From contig NZ_QMIK01000009.1 in the NCBI RefSeq assembly GCF_003316845.1, positions 1-64,000 of the forward strand: DNA of 64,000 nucleotides. The letters run 5' to 3'. Positions within the stretch are counted from its first letter, which is position 1; every line of letters starts with the position of its first letter. Both the position numbers and the translations under genes were made by a program. The notes under the pieces are model-generated. The model did no database searches, was not told where the DNA came from, and saw only the letters and a program-made list of their open reading frames with translations. Origin of the DNA: Cognataquiflexum aquatile (GTDB lineage Bacteria > Bacteroidota > Bacteroidia > Cytophagales > Cyclobacteriaceae). Below, piece after piece: positions 33,928 to 43,046 of the stretch.

Positions 33928-35457
33928 TTATAAATCATCAAGATTCTCCAGATATTTTTCTGCCTGCTCCAGGATTTTGGATTTGTCTTTCATCTTTTCC
34001 CAGGTCTTGTAGGCCATTCCGATTCTTGGGTTATTGGCTAATTTGTCTTCATTTCTATCGTAGAAATGCCAATAAAGGCTGTTGAATGGACATGCGTTTT
34101 CTCCTGTTTTGAGATTTTTGTCATAATGGCATCCCTTACAGTAGTCACTCATCTTATCAATGTAATTAGCCGAAGACACATAAGGCTTGGTACCCACGAT
34201 ACCTCCATCTGCAAACTGACTCATGCCTCGCGTATTGGTGATTTCTACCCATTCGATAGCATCAATGTAGATCCCCAAATACCAGGCATCCACTTCATTA
34301 GGATCTATTCCAGCCAAGAGCGCAAAGTTTCCGGTTACCATCAATCTTTGGATATGGTGTGCATAAGACTTTTCCAAAGACTGTCCGATGCTGTGTTTCA
34401 GGCAATTCATTTTGGTCTTACCGGTCCAAAAGAATTCAGGCAATTTTCTTTCGTGCTCAAAGAAATTCAAAGTCGCATACTCAGGCATTTTGGCCCAGTA
34501 GACTCCGCGCATATATTCCCTCCACCCGATTATTTGCCGGATAAATCCTTCGACTTGGGCGATGTTGATCCTGTCCTGATTTGCAAACCAATACTGCTCT
34601 ACTTTTTCCACCACTTCAAGCGGGGAAAGCATTTTGGTATTCAAACTGAAACTGAGCCTGCTATGAAATAAAAATGCATCTCCTGTGTACATTGAGTCTT
34701 GGTATTCGCCAAAACTGTCCAAGAGTTTTTCACAGAAATAATCGAGAACTTGAAGGCTTTCCTCCCTTGTAACAGGCCATTCGAGGTTTTTCTCATCTAT
34801 AGAACCGATCGTCTCCACTTCCATTGTATGGATTACCCCGACAATTTCACTTGCATTTTTTGGAAATACCTTGGGCGCTTTGAGAAGCAATGGGTCACGA
34901 AATTTGTTGCGGTTGTCTTGGTCATAGTTCCACTTACCGGTCAAAGGCTCTTTTTCATCCATAAGGACATCATACTTTTTCCTCATTTCCCGGTAAAAAG
35001 TTTCCATCAAAAATGTCTTTTTCCCATTGAAGAATTCAGCCAAAAATTCTCTTGAGGTTAAAAAATGTTCCGAATCAAAATGCCGGGAGGGAATTGAAAG
35101 GGATTTGCAGAAATCTGCCAACTGCCGATCGAGCCGGTATTCATCCGGCAAAAGATATTCAAATCTACCGATATCATGTTTTTCAATCAAGAAATGAAGA
35201 TTTCCAGGAAGGCTTTGGGTATTGTCAGGTTGGTCGAGCTTCCAATAGATTACTTGGTGACCTTGAGATTGGATGGCTTCAGCAAAATTCCTCATGGCCA
35301 AAAAGAATCCGACCACTTTTTGGATATGGTGACGGACATAGCCTGTTTCCTGCTTCATTTCCATCATGACGTAGAAGGTGTCAGGATGTATTTCGCTAAA
35401 CCAAGAGTGATTGATGTTCAGTTGATCGCCAAGAATCAAGCGCAGTGTTTTGGACAT
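33928..35457 (-). CDS. Iron-sulphur photolyase/cryptochrome-related protein
   Basis: A 509-residue member of the cryptochrome/photolyase family with an iron-sulphur cluster (FeS-BCP, PhrB-like). The N-terminus is an alpha/beta photolyase-like domain starting KTLRLILGDQLN. The C-terminal helical FAD-binding half has HIQRLMVTGNF and AIEWVEITNTRGMSQFADGG. Cluster cysteines are visible in MNCLKHSIG and CKGCHYDKNLKTGENAC. Family members repair (6-4) photoproducts. Its stop is 16 bases past the convergent stop of the peptidase gene; it starts 18 bases from the T9SS gene stop on the same strand, so may be read through from it. Confidence 0.93.
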   Translation of the reverse strand: MSKTLRLILGDQLNINHSWFSEIHPDTFYVMMEMKQETGYVRHHIQKVVGFFLAMRNFAEAIQSQGHQVIYWKLDQPDNTQSLPGNLHFLIEKHDIGRFEYLLPDEYRLDRQLADFCKSLSIPSRHFDSEHFLTSREFLAEFFNGKKTFLMETFYREMRKKYDVLMDEKEPLTGKWNYDQDNRNKFRDPLLLKAPKVFPKNASEIVGVIHTMEVETIGSIDEKNLEWPVTREESLQVLDYFCEKLLDSFGEYQDSMYTGDAFLFHSRLSFSLNTKMLSPLEVVEKVEQYWFANQDRINIAQVEGFIRQIIGWREYMRGVYWAKMPEYATLNFFEHERKLPEFFWTGKTKMNCLKHSIGQSLEKSYAHHIQRLMVTGNFALLAGIDPNEVDAWYLGIYIDAIEWVEITNTRGMSQFADGGIVGTKPYVSSANYIDKMSDYCKGCHYDKNLKTGENACPFNSLYWHFYDRNEDKLANNPRIGMAYKTWEKMKDKSKILEQAEKYLENLDDL

Positions 35458-35475
35458 AAAAGGTGTACGGACTGA

Positions 35476-37386
35476 TTACCATACACCATTTGCTACCATT
35501 TTGTTTTCTCTGATAAGGGTAACGGTTCCTGCTTTTTCGATCACTTCCCCTTTAGGAGTCTGGAAGCTGACTTTGTACACATAATTGCCGGAAGGTAACA
35601 ATTGACCATTCAATTGCCCATTCCATCCCTCGGTATTTTGGACTGCATTCGAAAAAATCATTTCCCCCCATTTGTTAAAAATATCCATTCTATATCCGCT
35701 GATTCCTTTTGTTTCAGGTTTGAAAAGGTCGTTTAATCCGTCACTGTTTGGGGTAAAGGCATTCGGCATCATCAGGTATTCATTGACTTGGTTGACTTTG
35801 ACCTCCTCTTTCTGAACAGAAGAGCATCCAAAAACATCATAGGCTTTCAATACAACTTCAAATTCGCCCGGCATCTTGAATATATGGACAGGATCTTTAT
35901 CTGTTGAAACAGTCCCGTCTCCAAAATTCCACTCCCAGGCAATAAAGTCCTCGGAAATTTTACTTTCAAATTTCAATTCGTCATCGACCAATATTTCTTC
36001 TTCGGTATCCAATTGAAGTTTTTTGACATCAAAGCCAAGCCTGTCTTTGGAGGCAATATTGCTGTAGTCGACAAAAATCTTTTCTATGATTTTGCAGCCG
36101 TTGGCATCAGTCACTTCCACTGAAAGTTCTCTTTCGGTCAAAAACTCGATCTCCTGGGTATTTTTGTTGACATTAAGCCAAGTGATTTGGTAAGGTGCTT
36201 TCCCACCTTTGATGCTGACCCACGCCACACCTTTGGCCTCATTGGTCTCACAGTTGATATCAACGGTGGTTTCAATTTTTGCAGTTAGCTTTTCGGGACC
36301 TGTTAGGGTGAATGTTTTCTCAATAGAACATCCTGAGTTGTCTGTAATTGTGACACTGTACTCTCCGGATGGTACATTTTCGAGATCTTTTTCTTTGGAT
36401 CCATTGTTCCATAAGAAGGTAAATGGCGCTATCCCACCTTGAATATCGAGCGAAATCTCACCTGTCTCTGCATCGGCACAAAGTAATACAGCCGAAATTT
36501 CTGCTGTGACTGCCATAGGCTCCGCGGATTTGATGGTATAACTCTTGGAAATACTGCATCCGTTGGCATCTGTTACGGTCAATGCATATTCCCCTGCTTC
36601 CAAGTCAGTGATGTTGTCGGTGGTTTTTCCATTTGACCAAAGAAATTGAAAAGGGCTTTTGCCTCCCGAAGGCGTCACTGAGATACTTCCTTTGGGCTCA
36701 TTGGAGCAGGATATGTGTGTTACTTCTTCTTTCAGCTGAATCGCCTCACTGTTTGATTTGATTTCAAAATAGAGTGTTTGGTTACAGTTGTATTGGTCAG
36801 AGACTTTCACGGAGTAAGTTCCCGGTGATAAGTCTTTGGCATGAAGAACATCTGTCAAGCCATGGCTCCATTCGATTTTATAGGGTTCGCCCCTGCCCAT
36901 TTTGATGTTAATCTTTGCTTCGCCATCGCCGTTGTTGCAGGAGGCATCTTTGGTTTGGGTCATTTCAATGATCAATGGAAATGGTGGCTGAACCACAATT
37001 TTCTCTTTGATTTCATGGCCGGCACTATCCTTTATCCAAACAGTATAGGTCCCGGAAAGTAAACTGTACCTGTTTTGGACGGTTTGTAAATTGTTCCAGA
37101 CAAAAGTATACGGAGGAACACCGCCTGAAACATCAAGTAGGATGTGGCCTCTATCGGCATGGGTACAGAGTGCCAACTGACCGCTTACGGTGACGCTCAT
37201 GTCTCCTGGGTTGGGTGTCCCGGTTTGATTCATGGTTCTGAATACGGTAGCATCCAACACAATTGGTCTGCGGATTTTGCTGTATAGCTGCTCGAGATTC
37301 ATCCCCTGTGACAAGGCAAAATGACTCCAACCCTGAAGAAAAATCAGGAATACCAGGGTTTTGAAGAGTCTTTTTTGCCAATTCAT
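35476..37386 (-). CDS. T9SS type B surface protein with SprB-like repeats and PKD domain
   Basis: A 636-residue secreted protein. I chose the ATG at 37386, which gives a signal peptide (MNWQKRLFKTLVFLIFLQG); the 27-residue upstream extension lacks it. Several SprB-like repeats of about 75 residues follow (motifs such as GEYALTVTDANGCSI, GTYSVKVSDQYNCNQ, GEYSVTITDNSGCSI), then a PKD domain near residue 490 (WNFGDGTVSTDKDPVHIF) and the C-terminal type B sorting domain (MPNAFTPNSDGLND, FNKWGEMIF). It should be exported by T9SS to the surface; adhesin or gliding role is inferred. Unlike the larger one at 26335, it has no PorP/SprF gene beside it. Confidence 0.92.
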   Translation of the reverse strand: MNWQKRLFKTLVFLIFLQGWSHFALSQGMNLEQLYSKIRRPIVLDATVFRTMNQTGTPNPGDMSVTVSGQLALCTHADRGHILLDVSGGVPPYTFVWNNLQTVQNRYSLLSGTYTVWIKDSAGHEIKEKIVVQPPFPLIIEMTQTKDASCNNGDGEAKINIKMGRGEPYKIEWSHGLTDVLHAKDLSPGTYSVKVSDQYNCNQTLYFEIKSNSEAIQLKEEVTHISCSNEPKGSISVTPSGGKSPFQFLWSNGKTTDNITDLEAGEYALTVTDANGCSISKSYTIKSAEPMAVTAEISAVLLCADAETGEISLDIQGGIAPFTFLWNNGSKEKDLENVPSGEYSVTITDNSGCSIEKTFTLTGPEKLTAKIETTVDINCETNEAKGVAWVSIKGGKAPYQITWLNVNKNTQEIEFLTERELSVEVTDANGCKIIEKIFVDYSNIASKDRLGFDVKKLQLDTEEEILVDDELKFESKISEDFIAWEWNFGDGTVSTDKDPVHIFKMPGEFEVVLKAYDVFGCSSVQKEEVKVNQVNEYLMMPNAFTPNSDGLNDLFKPETKGISGYRMDIFNKWGEMIFSNAVQNTEGWNGQLNGQLLPSGNYVYKVSFQTPKGEVIEKAGTVTLIRENKMVANGVW

Positions 37387-37725
37387 CTTGCACTTGGGTT
37401 TTTGCCAAAACAGCGCTCTTTGACCGTGGGTTTTTGTGGTTGAAAAGCAAAAATCTGTTTTTGGCAAATAGAAATATTATTTTATGTTTTTTGAATAAAA
37501 CAAAATGATATCTCTGTGTTTGGGTGATTTGATATAATTAAGGAAATTATATACTAAAAAACCAACACCCTTAGGTTCAGGCAATAAATCAGAAAAACTC
37601 AAAAAAAGGCAAATCCCATATCAATTTCAAAAACCGGGAGCGGACCTGCTTTTTTCAGGTGATGAAGTGTAGGTCGATGGTTGAAAAAATGTCAAAAATA
37701 ATTTCAATTCACCCCTTCAAAAATG
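37387..37725. other. Intergenic DNA upstream of the SprB-repeat gene
   Basis: Holds the promoter of that gene on the minus strand. No open frame, RNA or repeat is seen, apart from a short ACCTG/CAGGT hairpin near 37653. Confidence 0.5.
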
Positions 37726-37757
37726 AAAAAACCCGGCTTTCAGTAGCCGGGTTTAGA
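37726..37757 (-). terminator. Terminator of lysA
   Basis: AAACCCGGCT pairs with AGCCGGGTTT around TTCAGT, followed on the minus strand by a T run; 20 bases past the lysA stop. Confidence 0.9.
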
Positions 37758-37777
37758 TTTTTATAGAATCAATTTTT

Positions 37778-39010
37778 TTATAAACCTATATCCACTTGAT
37801 GTTTCAGAATATCGTCAAAAGTTTCTCTTTCTCGGATAAGGTGAGCTTTGCCATTGAGGATCAAAACCTCGGCAGGACGGAGCCTTGAATTGTAATTAGA
37901 AGACATGCTGTAGCCATAAGCTCCGGCATTTTTTATGGCGAGAATATCACCTTCTTGTACCTCTTTCAGTTTTCTGTCAGCGGCGATGGTATCAGTCTCG
38001 CAGATATACCCGACGATGGTGTATATTCTTTCGGGTCCCTCAAGTTTGGAAATATTCACCACCCCATGGTAGGCATCGTACATCATAGGACGGATCAGGT
38101 GGTTGAGACCTGTATCCACACCGACAAATGTGGAAGCTGGCGTTGGCTTCACCACATTGACTTTGGCCAAAAGATACCCTGATTCTGACACGAGAAATTT
38201 TCCCGGTTCAAACCAAATCTCCAATTCAGTTCCGTATTCTTTGCAGAAAGATTTGAAAGCCTGAGATACTTTGGCACCGACTTCTTCGATATCGGTAGAT
38301 ATGTCGTCCGGCTTGTAGGCGACTTTAAATCCTCCACCAAAATCAAGGAATTTGAGTCCTTTAAATTCTCTTGCTGCATCAAAAACAATATTGGCTCCTC
38401 TCAGGAAAACCTCAGCATCCAAAATGTCGGAACCGGTATGGATATGCAATCCTATAATGTTGAGGTCGTGGGCTTCGACGACTTTGAGCACATGCTTCAG
38501 CTGGAGAATCGAGATTCCAAACTTGCTGTCAATATGGCCCACGGATATTTTGGCATTGCCGCCTGCAAGGATATGCGGATTCAGACGGATGCAAAGCGGT
38601 ACTTTATTGCCATAGAAAGTGCCAAAATGTTCCAACATCGGAATATTGTCAATGTTGATCATTACCCCAAGCGCAACCGCTTCCTGGATTTCTTCAAAAG
38701 AAACACTGTTAGGCGTATACATGATTTCATGCGGTTCAAATCCCGCATGTTGGCAAAGTTTCACTTCTTCAATGGAAACAGCATCTACACCAGTACCTGC
38801 TTTTTTCATCAATTTCAGGATATTGATATTGGAAAGTGCTTTGGTCGCGTATTTGATTTTGAGGTTGACTCCCGCAAAGGATTTTTGAATGAGTTTTACC
38901 TTTTCCAAAATTTTCTCCCCATCATATACATATAAAGGTGTACCATATTCTTTTGCCAAACCGATCAAAGAAACTCCATTAATCTGGTATTGCTGGTCTT
39001 TAACTTCCAT
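37778..39010 (-). CDS. lysA: Diaminopimelate decarboxylase
   Basis: A 410-residue PLP enzyme that makes lysine from meso-diaminopimelate. It has the PLP Lys in LKIKYATKALSN, HIHTGSDI, the glycine-rich LDFGGGFKV phosphate loop, EPGKFLV and CETDTIA near the active Cys. The start at 39010 gives the family's usual N-terminus; a 13-codon extension upstream is hydrophobic and unlikely. A consensus -7 box lies 19 bases upstream. Monocistronic here. Confidence 0.96.
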   Translation of the reverse strand: MEVKDQQYQINGVSLIGLAKEYGTPLYVYDGEKILEKVKLIQKSFAGVNLKIKYATKALSNINILKLMKKAGTGVDAVSIEEVKLCQHAGFEPHEIMYTPNSVSFEEIQEAVALGVMINIDNIPMLEHFGTFYGNKVPLCIRLNPHILAGGNAKISVGHIDSKFGISILQLKHVLKVVEAHDLNIIGLHIHTGSDILDAEVFLRGANIVFDAAREFKGLKFLDFGGGFKVAYKPDDISTDIEEVGAKVSQAFKSFCKEYGTELEIWFEPGKFLVSESGYLLAKVNVVKPTPASTFVGVDTGLNHLIRPMMYDAYHGVVNISKLEGPERIYTIVGYICETDTIAADRKLKEVQEGDILAIKNAGAYGYSMSSNYNSRLRPAEVLILNGKAHLIRERETFDDILKHQVDIGL

Positions 39011-39029
39011 GAAACTAATTTTAAGCCCC

Positions 39030-39037
39030 AAAGATAA
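39030..39037 (-). promoter_or_regulatory. Candidate -7 box for lysA
   Basis: Reads TATCTTTG on the minus strand, a perfect TAnnTTTG, 19 bases from the lysA ATG. The expected -33 partner is weak. Confidence 0.42.
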
Positions 39038-39158
39038 GGATAGAACCACAATAAAAAAGATTGAAAATCGGGTCTCTGGATCTTCCTCAATTGAAACAAG
39101 TTGAATAATTTACTCCGTTAAATAATGTTAAGCCCCACCCTTGCCATCCAATAAGGAA

Positions 39159-39166
39159 TAAATTTG
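39159..39166 (+). promoter_or_regulatory. Candidate -7 box for the RprX-like kinase operon
   Basis: TAAATTTG, a perfect TAnnTTTG match, ending four bases before the ATG at 39171, so the message would be leaderless. No TTG at the expected -33 position. Confidence 0.38.
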
Positions 39167-39170
39167 CATC

Positions 39171-40883
39171 ATGTCGAGTTCCCAAATGAAACTGATCATA
39201 GTCCTGATGTCCATCGCCAGTCTTGGTTTGGTGGGCTTTCAATACTATTGGATCAGAAATGCGCTCCGGATCAACGAAGAAAGATTTGAACAGGCAGTTT
39301 ATCAATCATTGGCCGCTACTGTAGCCCAGATCGAGAAAGATGAAACCAGCGATGTTTTTCTCAGCTATCTGGTGCAGGACACTATACTTCAGCAGTCGCT
39401 CGTCAACCAAATAGAACCTATTGTGGTTCAGATCAGGCAAAGACCCATTTCGGGCAGGAGAAGAGCTTCCGTCACGGACACCTTGCTCAAAGAGCCGATC
39501 CCCCAGATCAGTCAAAGTTTCAGAAGGTTGATCGAATCCCGTGGAATTGACAAAACTGTTCTTGCCGATCTCGACAACTTCTTTACCACGCTTACACCCG
39601 AAATCGCCTCCTCCATGTTTACCCCTGACGAAATGGAGATTTTGCTTCAGGAAAGGGAACGTCAGCTCAATTACCTTGACCAGTCTGAAAAATTGTACAG
39701 GAGTAGATTTGGGTTTGCGCCCGACCCTGATTTTGTCGAAGAATACAATATCCCGATGGATTTTCTTGAAAAAATCAGGATTGCCAACCAAAAAATCGCC
39801 TTGATGAACAAGGCCTGGGAGGAACTGATCGGTGAAAAGGATATTCTTTCAAGAATGGATACCGGTCAGGTCAAACAGATCCTAAAAAATAACCTTCAAG
39901 AAAAAGGGATTGAACAGCCTTTCGAATTGGGGATAATCAATGAGAAAGGAAAGCTTTTTCCGGTGACAGCAACGGTTGATTCATTTTCTTTGGTCAATTC
40001 AAAAATGCAGGCGAGATTATTCCCCGGAGATATTATTCCGCAGGAAAACTTCCTTTTCATCCACTTTCCAAACAAAAGAGCCTATGTTTTCAGACAGATA
40101 TGGCTTCCTGTCTTGAGTTCGGTGCTTTTTATAGGAGTAGTGATTTTTTGCTTTGTCTATGCCATCAGGGTCATAATCCGACAAAAAAACCTCTCGGAAA
40201 TCAAGAATGATTTTATCAACAACATGACCCATGAGTTCAAAACTCCCATCGCAACCGTCAGTCTCGCGGTGGAAGCTTTGCAAGATCCTGAATTGTTGAA
40301 CCAGGAATCTTTCCGAAAGAGATACCTGAGTATCATCAAGGAGGAAAACAAAAGATTGGGAGGTCAGGTGGAGAAAGTCTTGCAGGCAGCTACTTTGGAG
40401 AAAAAGGAGTTCCGCTTGAAACTGGAATATGTTGACCTCACGGAAATTTTGATAAATGCCAAATCCCAGTTTGAACTTCAGGTAGAAAATCGAGGAGGAA
40501 AGATCACATTAGAGAATGTGATGTCAGACCCAAATCTGATGTCAGATCCCTTCCATTTGTTGCATATTCTCAATAACCTGCTCGACAACGCAAACAAATA
40601 CAGCAAAGAAAGTCCAATTATCCATATCAAGGCTTGGGACCAAAACGGTTTTGCTTTCGTATCCATTCAGGACAATGGCATAGGCATGTCGAAAGAGGTG
40701 ACCAAGAAAATTTTCGATAAATTCTACAGGGTTCCCACAGGCAATGTCCACGATGTAAAAGGCTTTGGATTAGGACTGTCCTATGTCAAAACCATCATTG
40801 AAGCCCATAAGGGTGAAATATCAGTAAGCAGTGAACCAGGAAAAGGAAGTATATTTACCATCAAACTCCCCAAGACACCATGA
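39171..40883 (+). CDS. Sensor histidine kinase (RprX-like)
   Basis: A 570-residue membrane-bound kinase. Transmembrane segments at about residues 6-26 and 303-328 enclose a periplasmic sensor region of about 275 residues, predicted helical and charged. The HisKA domain has H354 in NNMTHEFKTPIA, and the ATPase domain has the N box LNNLLDNANKYS, DNGIGM and GFGLGLSYV. The arrangement matches Bacteroidota RprX-type kinases. The stop overlaps the regulator start by four bases. Confidence 0.94.
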   Translation: MSSSQMKLIIVLMSIASLGLVGFQYYWIRNALRINEERFEQAVYQSLAATVAQIEKDETSDVFLSYLVQDTILQQSLVNQIEPIVVQIRQRPISGRRRASVTDTLLKEPIPQISQSFRRLIESRGIDKTVLADLDNFFTTLTPEIASSMFTPDEMEILLQERERQLNYLDQSEKLYRSRFGFAPDPDFVEEYNIPMDFLEKIRIANQKIALMNKAWEELIGEKDILSRMDTGQVKQILKNNLQEKGIEQPFELGIINEKGKLFPVTATVDSFSLVNSKMQARLFPGDIIPQENFLFIHFPNKRAYVFRQIWLPVLSSVLFIGVVIFCFVYAIRVIIRQKNLSEIKNDFINNMTHEFKTPIATVSLAVEALQDPELLNQESFRKRYLSIIKEENKRLGGQVEKVLQAATLEKKEFRLKLEYVDLTEILINAKSQFELQVENRGGKITLENVMSDPNLMSDPFHLLHILNNLLDNANKYSKESPIIHIKAWDQNGFAFVSIQDNGIGMSKEVTKKIFDKFYRVPTGNVHDVKGFGLGLSYVKTIIEAHKGEISVSSEPGKGSIFTIKLPKTP

Positions 40884-41572
40884 GCAAACCAAAACTATTA
40901 GTAGTAGAAGATGATCCGAATCTAGGGGACATCCTGCAGGAATACCTGACCATGAAAGGCTATGAGACCACTCTTTGCCGTGACGGAGAGGAAGGTTGGT
41001 CTAAGTTCAAAAAGGACAAATACAGCCTTGCCATCCTGGATATCATGATGCCAAAGAAAGACGGTTTTACCCTCGGCAAAGAGATCAAGAAAGTGCAGGA
41101 AGACTTGCCGATCATCTACCTGACTGCCAAAAACCTCAAAGAAGACATCATCGAAGGATTGAAAATCGGAGCGGATGATTACATCACCAAGCCGTTCAGT
41201 ATGGAGGAATTGCTCCTCCGGATCGGGGCGATTCTTCGTAGAACACAAAAATCGGAGGAAGTCCATACTTTGAAGCTCTATAAATTCGGAGAATTTGAGC
41301 TCCACTATGATGAGCAATATATCAATGGTCCCTCGGGTATCCACAAGCTCACTTCCAAGGAAAATGAACTGATCAGGTTGTTGGCTTCAGAAATCAACAA
41401 ACTGGTAAACAGAAGCCATGCCCTGAAGCAGATTTGGGGAGATGATTCTTATTTCAATGCGCGAAGCATGGATGTGTACCTCAGCAAAATCAGGAAAATC
41501 CTCAAAGACGATCCCAAAGTACAGATCATTACGATCCATGGGGAAGGTTTCAAAATGGTGGTAACAGACTAA
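40880..41572 (+). CDS. OmpR-type response regulator (RprY-like)
   Basis: A 230-residue regulator: receiver domain (D11/D12, phospho-acceptor D54 in AILDIMMPKKDG, Lys in TKPF) and C-terminal winged helix (about 130-230, SMDVYLSKIRKILKDDP). The start codon overlaps the kinase stop by four bases, so the two form a coupled two-component system. The lipoprotein gene starts two bases after its stop and is likely the third gene of the operon. Confidence 0.95.
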   Translation: MSKPKLLVVEDDPNLGDILQEYLTMKGYETTLCRDGEEGWSKFKKDKYSLAILDIMMPKKDGFTLGKEIKKVQEDLPIIYLTAKNLKEDIIEGLKIGADDYITKPFSMEELLLRIGAILRRTQKSEEVHTLKLYKFGEFELHYDEQYINGPSGIHKLTSKENELIRLLASEINKLVNRSHALKQIWGDDSYFNARSMDVYLSKIRKILKDDPKVQIITIHGEGFKMVVTD

Positions 41573-41574
41573 AA

Positions 41575-42810
41575 ATGATCAAAAAAATCGGCAATCAAAT
41601 AATTGTATTGGGCTTCCTCTTGGGGACAGCCCTTTTTTCTTGTGGTGAAAAAAAGCAGGAAACCAATGCGCCTTCAGTTGAAATAGTGGAAGAATTTTCT
41701 TCTGAAAATGCCCATATCGAAGAACCATATCTTTTCACTTCTCCCCAAGGCGAAACCTATCTTTCTTGGATAGAAAAATCTGATTCCATCAATATTTTTA
41801 AATTTTCCAAGTTGGAAGGCGAAACCTTTTCCCCTGAAACCACCATTGCCCAAGGAACAGATTGGTTTGTAAACTGGGCGGATTATCCACAGATGTCAGC
41901 TTTTGCTGACGGGACGTTGGTCGCCGCATTTTTGCAAAAAAGCGGAGAGGGAACCTTTGCCTATGATGTCCGGATCACTATTTCCAAAGATGGGAAGCAA
42001 TGGTCTGAGCCCTTTGTCCTGCACGATGACAAGACCCAAACAGAACACGGCTTTTTTTCCATGGTTCCATGGGGAGAAAATATGCTCGTCAGTTGGTTGG
42101 ATGGGAGGAACACCGGAGGTGGAGGCCACGACCATAGCCATGACCACGGTCACCATGGTCAGATGACGGTCAGGGCCGGTGTATTGGATACTGACGGGAA
42201 TAAAATAGATGAATGGGAATTGGACAAAAGGGTTTGTGACTGCTGTCAGACGACCTCGGCCATGACCGAGGAAGGTCCGGTGGTGATCTTCAGAGACAGG
42301 TCCGAAACAGAAATCAGGGATTTGGGGATTGCGAAATTTGAAAACGGAAATTGGAAGGAAACGGCACCGGTTTATATGGACCTGTGGGAAATAGCCGCCT
42401 GTCCTGTCAATGGGCCAAGAGTCTCTGCAATGGAAAATCAGGTTGCTGTGGCGTGGTACACAGGTGCAAAGGACAATCCTGAAGTGAAAGTTTCCTTTTC
42501 CGATGACAATGGAAAGTCATTTGAAACGCCCACCAAAATCGATCTTGGGCAAACCCTTGGACGGGTGGACATCGAAATGATAGCCCAAGACAAAGCGATG
42601 GTGTGTTGGATGGAAGAGGGGAAGATTCTTGTCAGGTCAGTTGATTCCTCCGGCAAATTGGGCAATCCGATCCAGGTGGCTACCTCATCCGACAAAAGAA
42701 GCAGTGGTTTTCCCCAAATGACCAAAAACGGAAATACCCTTTGGTTTGCTTGGACGGATGATTCCGGGGATTTAAAGAAGGTTAAGGTTGCGAAAATGGA
42801 GGTTATTTGA
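41575..42810 (+). CDS. Sialidase-fold lipoprotein with His-rich loop and CxCC motif
   Basis: A 411-residue lipoprotein with lipobox ending at C23 (ALFSC), so it should be membrane-anchored in the envelope. The body shows BNR/sialidase-like repeats (SFSDDNGKSFETPTKI), suggesting a beta-propeller, though sialidase catalytic residues are not evident. Two metal-binding-type features stand out: a His/Asp stretch GGHDHSHDHGHHG (about residues 184-196) and CDCC (C221, C223, C224). It begins two bases after the response regulator stop, giving a three-gene operon with a kinase. A metal-linked envelope role, perhaps sensing or copper/zinc binding, is inference; no reaction can be assigned. Confidence 0.8.
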   Translation: MIKKIGNQIIVLGFLLGTALFSCGEKKQETNAPSVEIVEEFSSENAHIEEPYLFTSPQGETYLSWIEKSDSINIFKFSKLEGETFSPETTIAQGTDWFVNWADYPQMSAFADGTLVAAFLQKSGEGTFAYDVRITISKDGKQWSEPFVLHDDKTQTEHGFFSMVPWGENMLVSWLDGRNTGGGGHDHSHDHGHHGQMTVRAGVLDTDGNKIDEWELDKRVCDCCQTTSAMTEEGPVVIFRDRSETEIRDLGIAKFENGNWKETAPVYMDLWEIAACPVNGPRVSAMENQVAVAWYTGAKDNPEVKVSFSDDNGKSFETPTKIDLGQTLGRVDIEMIAQDKAMVCWMEEGKILVRSVDSSGKLGNPIQVATSSDKRSSGFPQMTKNGNTLWFAWTDDSGDLKKVKVAKMEVI

Positions 42811-42834
42811 TGGCTTGATGTCCGATTCAATCTA

Positions 42835-42927
42835 TGACGCCCCTCTGAGTGTAGCGAAGAGTCTCTTTTATTTTGGGATCTTTCTCCCGTACAGCTGTCG
42901 GGATCGTACCTCGGATTCAAGATGACG
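42835..42927. repeat. Dispersed palindromic repeat, degraded copy
   Basis: About 93 bases ending ttcaagatgacg, with an internal cccg...cggg hairpin and a gtagcgaagag core. It resembles the better copy at 46585-46661 (gtagtgaagc core and ttcaggatgacg end). It lies just downstream of the lipoprotein gene. Non-coding. Confidence 0.5.
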
Positions 42928-42960
42928 CTACACCAATCGTCATTTCCCAATTTCTTTAAT

Positions 42961-43046
42961 CTTATGTCTTACGTCTCATGTCTTAAGTCTCGCTTCTTAT
43001 CCCCCTGCCCCAATCTCACGTCTCATATCTCTTGTCTCACATCTCA
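42961..43046. repeat. Degenerate heptamer tandem repeat
   Basis: On the minus strand this reads as units of seven bases, consensus TRAGAYR (TGAGATG, TGAGACA, AGAGATA, TGAGACG, TGAGATT), a 19-base G-rich interruption, then five more units (CGAGACT, TAAGACA, TGAGACG, TAAGACA, TAAGATT). The first unit includes the stop codon TGA of rlmH, so the array is anchored exactly at that gene's end. Confidence 0.75.
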
